Shown one piece after another: positions 43,599 to 52,626 of a stretch of DNA of 64,000 bases. A program made the position numbers and the translations under genes. The stretch comes from Flavobacterium sp. JAD_PAG50586_2. GTDB taxonomy: Bacteria; Bacteroidota; Bacteroidia; Flavobacteriales; Flavobacteriaceae. The notes under the pieces are model-generated. The model made no database searches. It was not told the origin of the DNA and worked only from the letters and a program-made list of their open reading frames with translations. The DNA lies in assembly GCA_023213215.1 (NCBI GenBank), contig CP096136.1, forward strand, positions 3,386,724 through 3,450,723. Reading direction: 5' to 3'. Numbering within the stretch: position 1 is the first letter of the stretch; each line of letters starts with the position of its first letter.

Positions 43599-45125
43599 AT
43601 GTCTCAAAAAGATTTTATTACCGAAATAGAAGATAAAAAGGAGCTCTACGGCTACCAAAAAGGCGATATTGACAGAATTTTTGAACGGCTGGATAACGCA
43701 CCTAATGATTATCATTTGCTCTATCAATTACCAACAGGCGGTGGAAAAACGGTAATTTTTTCAGAAATCGTAAGACGGTACCTTTCGCAACATGATAAGA
43801 AAGTGGTTGTGCTTACACATCGAATAGAGCTTTGCAAGCAGACTTCCAAAATGCTTAAAGGATTTGATGTCAAAAACAAAATCATCAACAGTAATATAAA
43901 GGAATTGCCCGATCAGGACGAATATTCCTGCTTTGTGGCCATGGTAGAAACGCTTAAGAATCGTTTGAATGATGAAAAGCTGCTGATAGATAATGTTGGT
44001 TTGGTTATTATTGATGAAGCCCATTACAATTCATTCAGGAAATTACTAAGTTCGTTTAAAAAGTGCTTTATACTTGGAGTTACTGCAACGCCTTTAAGTT
44101 CAAACATTAAGTTATCAATGCACCATAATTATGATGAACTAATTGTTGGCGATACTATTCAATCCTTAATTGACAAAGGTTTCCTGGCAAAAGCTACAAC
44201 CTACAGTTATGATGTTGGATTAACATCTTTAAAAGTTGGAATTAACGGTGATTACACGGTTAAATCATCTGATGATTTATATATGAATATGGTTATGCAG
44301 GAAAAATTGCTTCATGCTTACACCGAAAAATGCCTTGGCAAAAAGACATTAATCTTTAATAACGGAATCAACACGTCGTTATATGTATATGAAACTTTCA
44401 GAGAAGCTGGATTCACCATACGACATCTTGACAATACTACTTCGGTAGAAGATAGAAAAGAAATCTTGCAATGGTTTAAGAAAACTCCAGACGCTATTCT
44501 AACCTCAGTTGGAATCCTTACAACAGGTTTTGATGAACCTACCGTACAAAGCATTATCTTAAATCGGGCCACAAAATCATTAACACTTTATTTTCAGATG
44601 ATTGGACGTGGCTCAAGAAAATTACCCAACAAGGACACCTTTGACGTCATCGATTTAGGCAACAATGCGCTACGTTTTGGTCTGTGGAATGATCCAGTCG
44701 ACTGGCAACATATTTTCAGATCTCCCGAATATTACCTTGAGAATCTTAGAGAAGATGCCGAAATCGAAACGCATTTTAAATACACAATGCCTGAGGCTAC
44801 ACGAAAAATGTTTGCTAAAACAGTTGATGTCACTATCGATATTGAAGAAGAATTTAAAAAAGCCATCGCTCTAAATCTTCGTTCGAAAGAAGTTTTGGAA
44901 AAATCCATTAACCAACATGCCTTAATGTGTGTTGAAAATTCAACCGATTTAAATCAGGCCAGAATGCTTTCGAAATTATTGTCTGATGATATTGAAAGTC
45001 GCGTAAAACGATTTGTCAACTGTCTTGGTAAAACCAGCAAGAATTATAGGGAATGGCTTATGGAGGATTATAAAACCAAATTAAGCCTTGCTATAGGTAA
45101 AAAGTTTAGGGAACTAAATTTTTAA
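43599..45125 (+). CDS. DEAD/DEAH-box superfamily 2 helicase
   Basis: 508 residues with a complete SF2 core: Q-like YGYQKGDIDRI, Walker A LPTGGGKTVIFSE, motif Ia LTHRIELCKQ, Walker B VIIDEAHYNS, motif III GVTATPLSS, and motif VI QMIGRGSRK in the second RecA domain. A ~120-residue helical tail follows without a nuclease domain. It belongs to the broad SSL2/type III restriction-like group used in DNA repair, defence or RNA metabolism. No restriction or methylase gene is nearby, so a housekeeping or repair role is more likely. Confidence 0.9.
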   Translation: MSQKDFITEIEDKKELYGYQKGDIDRIFERLDNAPNDYHLLYQLPTGGGKTVIFSEIVRRYLSQHDKKVVVLTHRIELCKQTSKMLKGFDVKNKIINSNIKELPDQDEYSCFVAMVETLKNRLNDEKLLIDNVGLVIIDEAHYNSFRKLLSSFKKCFILGVTATPLSSNIKLSMHHNYDELIVGDTIQSLIDKGFLAKATTYSYDVGLTSLKVGINGDYTVKSSDDLYMNMVMQEKLLHAYTEKCLGKKTLIFNNGINTSLYVYETFREAGFTIRHLDNTTSVEDRKEILQWFKKTPDAILTSVGILTTGFDEPTVQSIILNRATKSLTLYFQMIGRGSRKLPNKDTFDVIDLGNNALRFGLWNDPVDWQHIFRSPEYYLENLREDAEIETHFKYTMPEATRKMFAKTVDVTIDIEEEFKKAIALNLRSKEVLEKSINQHALMCVENSTDLNQARMLSKLLSDDIESRVKRFVNCLGKTSKNYREWLMEDYKTKLSLAIGKKFRELNF

Positions 45126-45272
45126 AACTATTGCTTTATTAAAGGTAGTTTATATATTCTGAAATACAATTAGTTAATTAGATTTTAATTTTATTTTTTT
45201 GCATCATATAAATAAACTATAATTTATATTATGTAAAATAGAATAATTCGAAAACAGAATCTATCTTGTTAT

Positions 45273-45280
45273 TATCTTTG
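45273..45280 (+). promoter_or_regulatory. -7 box before the micro-ORF/DUF294 operon
   Basis: TATCTTTG ends 4 bp before the ATG of the 23-residue membrane micro-ORF. A second match, TATTTTTG, lies at 45325-45332 inside the micro-ORF and could serve the DUF294 gene directly. Confidence 0.4.
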
Positions 45281-45284
45281 TTAA

Positions 45285-45356
45285 ATGTTTTTCCTAATTG
45301 GCTTCTTCTTCTCAATAGCTTTACTATTTTTGTATCTATACAATAAACTTTTATGA
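45285..45356 (+). CDS. Candidate single-membrane-span micro-protein, 23 aa
   Basis: A 24-codon ORF begins MFFLIGFFFSIALL and ends YNKLL. It is almost entirely hydrophobic with a Tyr/Lys end, exactly one membrane span. Its start follows a -7 promoter box directly and its TGA overlaps the ATG of the DUF294 gene as ATGA, a typical sign of translational coupling. I recognise no family; AT-rich DNA yields hydrophobic ORFs easily, so conservation must be checked. Confidence 0.4.
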   Translation: MFFLIGFFFSIALLFLYLYNKLL

Positions 45357-47269
45357 GTAATTCTGTTGCTGAAAATATTGCCAATTTTTTAAAAGAGCAT
45401 TCGCCATTTAACTATCTGACGCACGACGAATTAATTCAGGTTGCGACCAGTATTGGTGTTGTGAATTTGGACAAGCACAAAAATCTTTTTCAGATTAATG
45501 ATAAACTACACGATAGCTTTTACGTTGTAGCTTCTGGTGTAATCAATCTGACTGTCATTGCCGATGCTGAGGAAACTTTACTTAATAAATGTTATCCCGG
45601 TGATGTGTTTGGTTTACGTCCATTCTTCGCTAAGAACAATTATATGATGACCGCTAAAGCTCGGGAAGACAGCATTGTGTATGCTATTCCTATTGCTTCA
45701 TTTAAACCTTTTGTAGCTCAGAATCATCAAGTTTTAGACTTCCTGCTGGAGAGTTTTGCTACGAATACCAGAAACCCATTTGATAAGGAAAATCGCGGCA
45801 AGCTAATTACTGATAACGTTTATACGGAAAATCAACAGAATGAAATGCAATATTTTCAATCTCTTGCATATAATAAAACGCCTGTAAAGGTTAGTATAAC
45901 TGCAATTGCAAAGGATACCGCACAGCTGATGACCGAAAACTTGACCGATAATGTGATTGTTACGGATCAGAACTACCCTATCGGAATTGTAACGGATAGT
46001 GATTTCAGGTCGAAAATTGCCAACGGAAGATTTCCGCTTATTTCTACTATTGATAAAATAATGTCGTCGCCAGTTATTACGGTTCCAGAAAATGTATCTG
46101 TTGCTGAAGCACAGCTTTTACTATTAAAGCACAATGTCAGCCATTTATGCGTAACTGTTGATGGTTCAGATAAATCAGATGTAAAAGGAATAATTTCGGA
46201 ACATGATTTGATTGTCGCACAGGCAAACAATCCTGGTGTTTTAATCAAGGAGATTAAACGTTCATTGTCTCCTAAAGAACTTAAATTGGTAAGGGAAAAA
46301 TTAACTGATTTGATCCAGGGTTCTATTGCCAAAAATATCCCTTTACCTCATATTTATAACATTTCGGGCGAAATTATCACTGCCATAATAAAACGTTCTG
46401 TCGAATTGTCTATTTTGGATTTAGGCTCACCTCCGGCCCGTTTTGCCTGGTTTAGTATTGGCAGCCAAGGAAGAAAGGAACAGTTTCTACTAACCGATCA
46501 GGACAGCTTTTTGATATTTGAAGATGTTGCTGAGGACAAATACAGGGATGTTAAAGATTACTTTATTAAATTGGCTAAAAGAGCTACTGCTATTTTAGAA
46601 AAAGTAGGATATGAATTTTGCCCACATGGTCACATGGCGAATAATATGCTATGGTGTAAGTCAATGTCAGACTGGATTAAACAATACAATAGCTGGATGA
46701 AAACGCCTGGTGATAAAACAAATGATATCAGTAGTATCTTTTTTGATTACGAATTTGTTATTGGGGAAAGTAAAATGGAGGATTCGCTTAATGAAGTAGT
46801 GTTTAAAAATACCAAAAATAATGCGCTGTTCTTTGATTACCTTGGAAATGATGCTTTGAGGAAAAATCCACCACTGAACTTTTTCAAGAAATTCAATGTG
46901 GAGGAAGAAGGCGTAAATAAAGGAAAGTTTGACATTAAGAACAGAGCAATTATGCCGCTAGTAGATGGAGCACGCTTATTTGCCATCAGTATGAATTTAA
47001 AAGGAGTAAATAATACATACTTACGATTTAAACAATTAGCCATTGCTGATCCAAAATTCGCTGAAATATATTTAAACTGTGCTGATGCTTTTCTAATCTT
47101 ATCCAAATTCAGGACACTTGAAGGCTTAAAAGATGATAGTTCTGGTCAATATATCAATGTCGATGAGATGTCGAAAGTTGATAAAGAAAAAATGAAGAAC
47201 GCTCTTAGTCCAATGAGAGAACTCGAAGAATTAATAAAAGACAAATTTCAATTAACGCAATTTTCATAA
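45353..47269 (+). CDS. Cyclic-nucleotide-binding / CBS / DUF294 nucleotidyltransferase-like protein
   Basis: 638 residues: an N-terminal cNMP-binding domain (about 15-140, with YPGDVFGLRPFF), two CBS domains (about 175-315, VIVTDQNYPIGIVTDSDFRSK and HLCVTV...GIISEHDLI), a DUF294 nucleotidyltransferase-like domain with GSQGRKEQFLLTDQDSFLIF near residue 365, and a C-terminal DUF294 domain. Such proteins are thought to sense nucleotides and regulate acetate transport or metabolism; the NTase-like GS...D.D motif is intact. The exonuclease-like gene follows after 1 bp, the usual pairing. A micro-ORF overlaps its start. Confidence 0.9.
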   Translation: MSNSVAENIANFLKEHSPFNYLTHDELIQVATSIGVVNLDKHKNLFQINDKLHDSFYVVASGVINLTVIADAEETLLNKCYPGDVFGLRPFFAKNNYMMTAKAREDSIVYAIPIASFKPFVAQNHQVLDFLLESFATNTRNPFDKENRGKLITDNVYTENQQNEMQYFQSLAYNKTPVKVSITAIAKDTAQLMTENLTDNVIVTDQNYPIGIVTDSDFRSKIANGRFPLISTIDKIMSSPVITVPENVSVAEAQLLLLKHNVSHLCVTVDGSDKSDVKGIISEHDLIVAQANNPGVLIKEIKRSLSPKELKLVREKLTDLIQGSIAKNIPLPHIYNISGEIITAIIKRSVELSILDLGSPPARFAWFSIGSQGRKEQFLLTDQDSFLIFEDVAEDKYRDVKDYFIKLAKRATAILEKVGYEFCPHGHMANNMLWCKSMSDWIKQYNSWMKTPGDKTNDISSIFFDYEFVIGESKMEDSLNEVVFKNTKNNALFFDYLGNDALRKNPPLNFFKKFNVEEEGVNKGKFDIKNRAIMPLVDGARLFAISMNLKGVNNTYLRFKQLAIADPKFAEIYLNCADAFLILSKFRTLEGLKDDSSGQYINVDEMSKVDKEKMKNALSPMRELEELIKDKFQLTQFS

Positions 47270-47270
47270 T

Positions 47271-47864
47271 ATGTTAGATTGGATTAAAAACATCAACAAA
47301 GAATATCCTGATTTTTGGAAACTATATCTGGCAAAATTCGAAACCAAATCGAACAGGTATGTCATACTAAATACCGAAACTACTGGACTTAATCCAAAAA
47401 AGGACGTTATACTGTCTTTTGGTGCCATTGGTGTAGTCAATGATGTTATTCGTATTGCAGACAACTTTGAAGTGGTTATACTACAATATAAATACCTTCA
47501 TGATAACGGGCTTTCGAATGAATTTTTAATAGAAAGCAAATTATCAAAATTAGCAGAACCTCAGGCCATTCAATCTCTTGTTGAGTATATTGGGAATGCT
47601 GTTTTGGTTGGTCACAGAATTCATTTTGACATTGAGATGATTAATGATGTTCTGGAAAAAATGGAATGTGGCAAGCTAAAGAATGAAGCCTTAGATATTG
47701 AGATTATGCATCAAAAACTAATGGATATTACCAAATCATTTTCTTTAGACGATTTAATCAAGCAATATAAAGTCCCGCAAGCCGAAAGGAATTCTGCTTC
47801 AGACGATGCCTATTCTATTGCCTTATTGTTCCTTAAACTAAAAACCAGATTGGGGTTCAAATAA
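47271..47864 (+). CDS. DnaQ-like 3'-5' exonuclease with altered active site
   Basis: 197 residues with a DEDDh exonuclease fold. However, motif I reads LNTETTG, where active enzymes have D-x-E, so the first metal-binding Asp is Asn. In motif III the segment RNSASDDAY has Asn where the catalytic His is expected. Motif II, HRIHFD, keeps its Asp. Unless remote residues compensate, the enzyme is probably inactive or altered, perhaps acting as a binding partner of the DUF294/CBS protein encoded 1 bp upstream. The same gene pair in other bacteria has the intact motif, as far as I know. Confidence 0.85.
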   Translation: MLDWIKNINKEYPDFWKLYLAKFETKSNRYVILNTETTGLNPKKDVILSFGAIGVVNDVIRIADNFEVVILQYKYLHDNGLSNEFLIESKLSKLAEPQAIQSLVEYIGNAVLVGHRIHFDIEMINDVLEKMECGKLKNEALDIEIMHQKLMDITKSFSLDDLIKQYKVPQAERNSASDDAYSIALLFLKLKTRLGFK

Positions 47865-47892
47865 AAAAATCCCGCTTATGGCGGGATTTTTC
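47864..47892. terminator. Bidirectional terminator after the exonuclease gene
   Basis: AAAATCCCGC and GCGGGATTTT form a 10-bp stem with a short loop and A/T flanks on both sides, between the plus-strand exonuclease gene and the convergent CAP-domain gene. Confidence 0.85.
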
Positions 47893-47950
47893 GATCTGTC
47901 AAAATCAAACAAAACAATAATCAAACTATTATTTTCTCGTTGACATACGC

Positions 47951-48451
47951 TTATGATCTTTTTTTCATAAACATATTGGTGTAATATTTTTTACCGGTAG
48001 ACTGGTCAATGGTAACTGAAATACCCAAATGGGTATAGTCGCCTTCAATGTTTTCTTTGTGTGCCGGGCTGTTTAACCAGGCACTCATGGCACTTTCTGC
48101 GCTTTGGTAGTTGTAGGCAATGTTCTCGCCTACTCTTGCTGCGCCTAATACCTGAACAAGGTTGTTTGATCTTTGTTGGAAATAATCGTGGTTGACCACT
48201 TTATTATCAATCATGTAAATGTTGTGCTCCTCAGATTTGTAAGAGATGTGGTTGATCACTTCTAAAGTGTTCAAACCCTGGCTGGCACGATAATCATTGA
48301 TAAGGGTAACGAGTTTCAACTCGGTGTCATTGTAATTGTAGGTAGTTACAACTTTTTGGGATGAAGTGTCTTCGGATTGGTCTGAAGAACAGGATACCAT
48401 AGTGAACACGATTGCTAACGGCAACAATGCTCTAAACATTTTTGCTTTCAT
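47951..48451 (-). CDS. CAP-domain (SCP-like) lipoprotein
   Basis: 166 residues. The lipobox (LAIVFTMVSC, Cys about residue 21) gives a lipid-anchored protein, followed by a CAP domain with the active-site-like His and the signatures LINDYRASQGLNTLEV, EHNIYMIDNKVVNHDYF, VGENIAYNY and WLNSPAHKENIEGDYTHLGI. Bacterial CAP proteins of this type are secreted and of uncertain activity; roles in cell-envelope or biofilm matters have been proposed. A 50-bp tandem duplication lies upstream of its start. Confidence 0.9.
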   Translation of the reverse strand: MKAKMFRALLPLAIVFTMVSCSSDQSEDTSSQKVVTTYNYNDTELKLVTLINDYRASQGLNTLEVINHISYKSEEHNIYMIDNKVVNHDYFQQRSNNLVQVLGAARVGENIAYNYQSAESAMSAWLNSPAHKENIEGDYTHLGISVTIDQSTGKKYYTNMFMKKRS

Positions 48452-48828
48452 AGTAGTAGGTTAAGTTTTAAAGTAGAATGTGGGGCAAACTCCTTTAGAT
48501 TAATATTTGACAGTTTTAATAAAGTAGATGTGGGGCAAACACTTTATAGAATTATTTTGACAGAACGTATTGTATTATTTTGTTGAGCAATTTTACACCT
48601 TTTACCGTTTAAAAGCCAAATAAAATCGATGAAATACATCATTAAACATTTGTAATATATATTATTCTTACAAAATAGCCATTCGTCGATGTTTTATTTT
48701 TTTACTTATATTCAAATATTTAACAACATAACTTAGGCTATCGATTAATGATTACTTTATAGATTAGAATGTATTTATAAATATATTTGTTATCGAAATT
48801 TTATAATTTTACAAAAAATACATCTCAC
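48452..48828. other. 377-bp intergenic region between divergent CAP and GNAT genes
   Basis: It contains an imperfect 44-bp direct repeat (about 48470-48513 and 48520-48563, period 50 bp) with identical TGTGGGGCAAAC cores, and then ~210 bp of very AT-rich DNA. The -7-like TATATTTG at 48782-48789 precedes the GNAT gene. No RNA gene or terminator seen. Confidence 0.6.
48470..48563. repeat. Two-copy 50-bp direct repeat with TGTGGGGCAAAC core
   Basis: Copies share AAAGTAGA, TGTGGGGCAAAC (48479-48490 and 48529-48540) and TTTGACAG (48506-48513 and 48556-48563), all exactly 50 bp apart. Conservation of blocks with divergence between them suggests paired protein-binding sites for the CAP gene. Confidence 0.7.
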
Positions 48829-49389
48829 ATGCTTACCATTAATTTTCATCCTTTTCAGAATATAGAAACCGAACGATTACTGCTGCGCCGGATTAATGAA
48901 AGCGATGTTGAAGAGGTATTCGCACTTCGCGGTAATCAGGAAACCATGAAATACATTCCAAGACCACTCACAAAATCAAAAGAGGATGCTTTGCAACATA
49001 TTGCCATGATTGAAGAAAAGATTGTGAACAATACAGGAATAAATTGGGGAATTACTATAAAAGGAAACCCGAAGATTATTGGTATTATCGGACATTACAG
49101 AATTTCACCTGAAAATCACCGTGCTGAAGTTGGTTATATGTCTTTTCCTGAAACCAATGGAAAAGGTTATATGTCGGAAGCGTTAAAAGCCGTTTTGGCT
49201 TATGGTTTTGAACAGATGAACCTGCATTCTATTGAAGCAGTAATTGATCCTGCAAACATAGCATCAGAAAAACTTTTGCAAAAAAATGGATTTGTAAAAG
49301 AAGCGCACATCCTTGAAAATGAACTTTGGGAAGGAAAGTTTTGGGATACGGTTATTTATTCTTTACTAAAAAAGAATTGGAAGAAATAA
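48829..49389 (+). CDS. GNAT N-acetyltransferase, RimJ/RimL-like
   Basis: 186 residues from the ATG at 48829; a TTG 42 bp earlier would add an unconserved stretch. The protein starts with the usual IETERLLLRRINESDVEEVFAL and continues to a CoA-binding region (EVGYMSFPETNGKGYMSEALKAVLAYGF) and the C-terminal IDPANIASEKLLQKNGF. These features match ribosomal-protein-type N-acetyltransferases, although most paralogues have unknown substrates. A -7 promoter box lies 40 bp upstream. Confidence 0.88.
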   Translation: MLTINFHPFQNIETERLLLRRINESDVEEVFALRGNQETMKYIPRPLTKSKEDALQHIAMIEEKIVNNTGINWGITIKGNPKIIGIIGHYRISPENHRAEVGYMSFPETNGKGYMSEALKAVLAYGFEQMNLHSIEAVIDPANIASEKLLQKNGFVKEAHILENELWEGKFWDTVIYSLLKKNWKK

Positions 49390-49620
49390 TTATTTACCAA
49401 GCTTCGGCAAAGTCTTCACATACAACTCCTCTACCTTCTTTCGCGCCCAATCCGTTTTTCTGAGAAACGTTAAACTCGACTTGACACTCGGATTTGAGGT
49501 AAAGCATTTAATTTTTATCAATTCTGATAAGGTATCAAATCCATAAAACGATACTAAGTCTTCCAATATCTTCTGAAGCGTTATTCCGTGAAGTGGATCT
49601 TTGGAACTGTTGTTTTGCAT
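49390..49620 (-). CDS. VF530 family DNA-binding protein
   Basis: 76 residues with nearly the complete VF530 signature: [57 protein letters not shown]. Members are small DNA-binding proteins with a SAP-like fold seen in structural genomics work; their role is not established. It abuts the convergent GNAT gene (0-bp gap). Confidence 0.9.
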   Translation of the reverse strand: MQNNSSKDPLHGITLQKILEDLVSFYGFDTLSELIKIKCFTSNPSVKSSLTFLRKTDWARKKVEELYVKTLPKLGK

Positions 49621-49684
49621 AGCGTAAAATTAGCAAAATTATTTGCATTAACTACTTCAATGGTTAAGATGTAAAAGTGGTATC

Positions 49685-49712
49685 AAAAAAAACCACCCAA
49701 AAGTGGATGGTT
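49685..49712 (-). terminator. Terminator of the S8 protease gene
   Basis: On the minus strand, AACCATCC and GGGTGGTT form an 8-bp stem (one G-T pair) with a 6-base loop followed by T6, 23 bp after the stop. Confidence 0.7.
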
Positions 49713-49734
49713 TATATATTAGGTTATTAGATAC

Positions 49735-51255
49735 TTATTGAACGGCCAGCAAAGCATTTATATTTCCATAACCATAAGTAGCATTTCTATTTGAGGAAAA
49801 ACTGGCTGATTGCCTCATTTTTGTCAAAACCTGTGCTCTTGTCCATGTTGGGTTTTTAGCCCAAACTAGCGCTGCAATTCCAGCTGTAGTTGCTGTTGCA
49901 ACAGATGACCCACCAACATAGTCGGATTGATTTTCATAATAACTATCTACTGGAACTGTATTTCCCGAAGCGCTTCTTTGCATGGCAACGGTAAATTCAA
50001 CTTTACTTCCGGTATGGCAATCATCACAAGCCTGGTAGGTCGCTCCTTCCCTAACGCCTGTTACAGCAACGGTTTCAGACATTGAGGCTGGAAAAATAAC
50101 ACCTACAAATGTTGTGAAACTTGTCGAAGTTCCGGCTGCGCAAAAGATCAATTTCCCTTTTCCGTAAGCGAATCTAATAGCATCTTCTATCTTGCCAACA
50201 GAAAAAATATGTCCCATCGACATTGAAATTATTTTTACATTCGAATTATTTCCTAAAGCAGTAAATGCTTTTTTCACTGCTTCCTGTTCCTGAAAACCGT
50301 CAAGAACTACATTTGAAGCCGCGCGGTAAGTAACCAGATTAGCATTGTACGCAACACCAACAGGCAAACCTTTATCATTTCTTGGCGCTGCAGCAACCGA
50401 AGCCATGCTGGTTCCGTGTCCGCATAAATCGTTTACACCATCGGTAGTTGTGCTCCAAGGCCAAATAGAATCAATATACACACCATTTTTCTGAATGGTT
50501 CTTCCCGATGAAAGGCCATTATTGAAATTGGATCCTAATAATGACTGATTAGGCGAAACTCCGGTATCAATAATTCCGATAGTAATCCCTCTTCCTGAAC
50601 TAATTGCCCAAGCGTTTGGGATATTGTGTTGCGTGAATGTCCATGGCACTTTGGCGTTGGGAGTTGTTGTAGTATAATCGGCTGCAGCCAACGTTGTCGA
50701 TTCGTATCCACAGCCTGAACTGGATGAGCTCGATGAAGCGGTAACATTATTATTTTTAGTATTTCGATTGTTTAGATAACTATAATCCGCAGGCTCAATA
50801 TATCGGATGTATTTGGATTGCCTCAAAGCTATGATCGTTTCCTGCTTTGATATCATGACATCCATTAGATTTAAATCGGCATCAGCCATAATCAGCACTT
50901 TATCTAAAGTTGTGTCTTCATACTTCATGATGATTTTCAATAAATCATTTTGAATGTTTGCGTTGTTCGATGTTTTGGCTCTTTCAAAATTGGTTGCCGA
51001 ATTCCCAAAGCCAATAGTAACTATATTATTACCGTTTACCACTGCGCTCCAAAGCAAATGAGAGGATGCATCCCGCCAATTGAATATACCTTTAACGTTT
51101 AAGGATTCATCAATCTTAGCATTAATTTGGGTTGGAGTTAAAGGATTTTTTTGTGATTGATCGATTGCGATTTTTTTATCCATTGATTCTTCTTTAGAAC
51201 AAGAAGCGAACAGGATCAAGGACAAAAGAACTAGCTTTACAATTCTTTTAGACAT
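49735..51255 (-). CDS. S8 family subtilisin-like serine peptidase (lipoprotein)
   Basis: 506 residues. A lipobox (LVLLSLILFASC, Cys about residue 19) and a ~110-residue prodomain-like region (LIMADADLNLMDVMISKQE) precede the catalytic domain: Asp in ITIGIIDTGVSPN, His in DLCGHGTSMASVAA and Ser in YVGGSSVATATTAGIAALVW. An Asn in FCAAGT-like position supports the oxyanion hole. The tail lacks a T9SS domain. It would be a cell-surface or periplasmic protease processing peptides. The upstream neighbour is a barrel protein gene on the same strand. Confidence 0.92.
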   Translation of the reverse strand: MSKRIVKLVLLSLILFASCSKEESMDKKIAIDQSQKNPLTPTQINAKIDESLNVKGIFNWRDASSHLLWSAVVNGNNIVTIGFGNSATNFERAKTSNNANIQNDLLKIIMKYEDTTLDKVLIMADADLNLMDVMISKQETIIALRQSKYIRYIEPADYSYLNNRNTKNNNVTASSSSSSSGCGYESTTLAAADYTTTTPNAKVPWTFTQHNIPNAWAISSGRGITIGIIDTGVSPNQSLLGSNFNNGLSSGRTIQKNGVYIDSIWPWSTTTDGVNDLCGHGTSMASVAAAPRNDKGLPVGVAYNANLVTYRAASNVVLDGFQEQEAVKKAFTALGNNSNVKIISMSMGHIFSVGKIEDAIRFAYGKGKLIFCAAGTSTSFTTFVGVIFPASMSETVAVTGVREGATYQACDDCHTGSKVEFTVAMQRSASGNTVPVDSYYENQSDYVGGSSVATATTAGIAALVWAKNPTWTRAQVLTKMRQSASFSSNRNATYGYGNINALLAVQ

Positions 51256-51314
51256 AATTTTTGGTTTAAACTTGGTTAGACACCAGCAATTTAGTGTTTT
51301 TTTTTATATAATAG

Positions 51315-51345
51315 AAAAAACCGTCAATCAATAAAGAATGACGGC
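51315..51345 (-). terminator. Terminator of the outer membrane beta-barrel gene
   Basis: On the minus strand, CCGTCA and TGACGG pair across a ~13-base loop, followed by a T6 tract, about 45 bp after the stop codon. Confidence 0.7.
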
Positions 51346-51388
51346 TTCCATAATCTAAAAAAGCTCAGATTACTAACTATATTCGTTG

Positions 51389-52030
51389 TTAAAACACAAA
51401 TTTGAATCCGAATGCCAAAGGAGATGTCAGGTTAGGCATACTTCCTCCAAGAGCATCAACATATACAGGATCAGCGCTGGCCATGTGTGCTAAAGAGAAA
51501 TTGTTAATTGTGGTTTTGTCTCCCGTTGCCGGATCAATTGTTGTTGATGTGAAATTAGCGAGGTCATAAGAAAACTCGACAGAGAAGTTCTTAGTTACAA
51601 AAAAATCAATACCTCCTGAAGCTGCTAAGCCAAATTGTGTAATTTTAGTATCCGCTTCTTTTTCCTTTCCTGTAATGACTGGTACAGCCAACTGGCCAAA
51701 GAAATAGAAATTCCCGGCAATATTCCAGTATTTCCTGATTAAAGGCTCAACAACAACCAAATTGGTGCTTGCATTGGTTACTGATCCGGTTTCAGATTTG
51801 ATATTCATGATACCAACCCCTGCTCCAACTGCCACAGATGGCGTTATAAAAGTTCCCACTATCGGGATTACCGATAAATTCGTAGCTTTATCATCGCCAC
51901 TTTTTGTTTGCTGGTACCCAAACTGTGATGTTACAAACCATTTTCCTTCAAGACCTTCACCTTTTTTTTCCTGTGCATTAACATTTAAAGATACTAATAC
52001 GATTCCTGCTGCTAATAATAATTTTTTCAT
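51389..52030 (-). CDS. Outer membrane beta-barrel protein
   Basis: 213 residues with a signal peptide (KLLLAAGIVLVSLNVNAQ) and a chain of amphipathic strands ending in an aromatic residue (LAFGFKFVF), typical of OMP_b-brl barrels of Bacteroidota. It has GVGIMNIKSETG and SGGIDFFVTKNFSVEFSYD strands with short turns. No plug or substrate domain. A structural or small-pore function is likely. Its terminator separates it from the S8 protease gene. Confidence 0.85.
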   Translation of the reverse strand: MKKLLLAAGIVLVSLNVNAQEKKGEGLEGKWFVTSQFGYQQTKSGDDKATNLSVIPIVGTFITPSVAVGAGVGIMNIKSETGSVTNASTNLVVVEPLIRKYWNIAGNFYFFGQLAVPVITGKEKEADTKITQFGLAASGGIDFFVTKNFSVEFSYDLANFTSTTIDPATGDKTTINNFSLAHMASADPVYVDALGGSMPNLTSPLAFGFKFVF

Positions 52031-52158
52031 TTTGATTATTGGTTTTAAAATTATAGGGCAAAATTAACGTGAAGATTCAGCTGAAAGAATGACCTAAATC
52101 ATTGTTTTAAGTGTTTTTTTTTATGAATAATTTAATTACGAATTCAGCCAATAATTTA

Positions 52159-52166
52159 TACATTTG
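52159..52166 (+). promoter_or_regulatory. -7 box for smpB
   Basis: TACATTTG fits the -7 element and ends 7 bp before the smpB ATG, so the transcript would be nearly leaderless. The -33 position reads TTTA. Confidence 0.4.
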
Positions 52167-52173
52167 CCATCCG

Positions 52174-52626
52174 ATGTTAAAAACAATAAACATATTAAAC
52201 AAGCGCGCAAAATTTGATTACGAAATAATCGAAACCTATACTGCTGGAATAGTATTGACCGGAACGGAAATAAAATCTATCCGTTTAGGAAAAGCTAATA
52301 TTACAGAAGGTTTTTGCGAGTTTAATAATGGAGAATTATTTGCTATCAATACCCAAATTGATGAATACCTTTATGGAAATCAATTCAACCACAAAGCCAA
52401 AAGTGAACGAAAACTGTTGCTTAATAAAAGAGAGTTACGGAAATTAGAACGTGCCTTTGATCAGAAAGGATTAACCATAATTCCGCTGAAACTTTTTACC
52501 AATGAAAAAGGAATCGCTAAGTTGGATATTGGACTTTGCCGTGGAAAGAAGACTTATGATAAACGGGAATCCCTTAAGGAACAGGATACAAAGAGGGATT
52601 TGGACAGGATTAAGAAGTCATTTTAA
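52174..52626 (+). CDS. smpB: SsrA-binding protein SmpB
   Basis: SmpB binds tmRNA and brings it to stalled ribosomes for trans-translation. The start at 52174 gives 150 residues, the normal length; longer starts from 52111 would add an unconserved extension. Visible signatures are [39 protein letters not shown] and the basic C-terminal tail ([20 protein letters not shown]) that reaches the decoding centre. Its stop overlaps the end of the convergent cyanophycinase gene by 4 bp. The ssrA gene is not in the window. Confidence 0.95.
   Translation: MLKTINILNKRAKFDYEIIETYTAGIVLTGTEIKSIRLGKANITEGFCEFNNGELFAINTQIDEYLYGNQFNHKAKSERKLLLNKRELRKLERAFDQKGLTIIPLKLFTNEKGIAKLDIGLCRGKKTYDKRESLKEQDTKRDLDRIKKSF

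Noticed and set aside
52111..52173. Longer SmpB start
   Set aside because: The extension is not seen in the family and starts upstream of the likely promoter.
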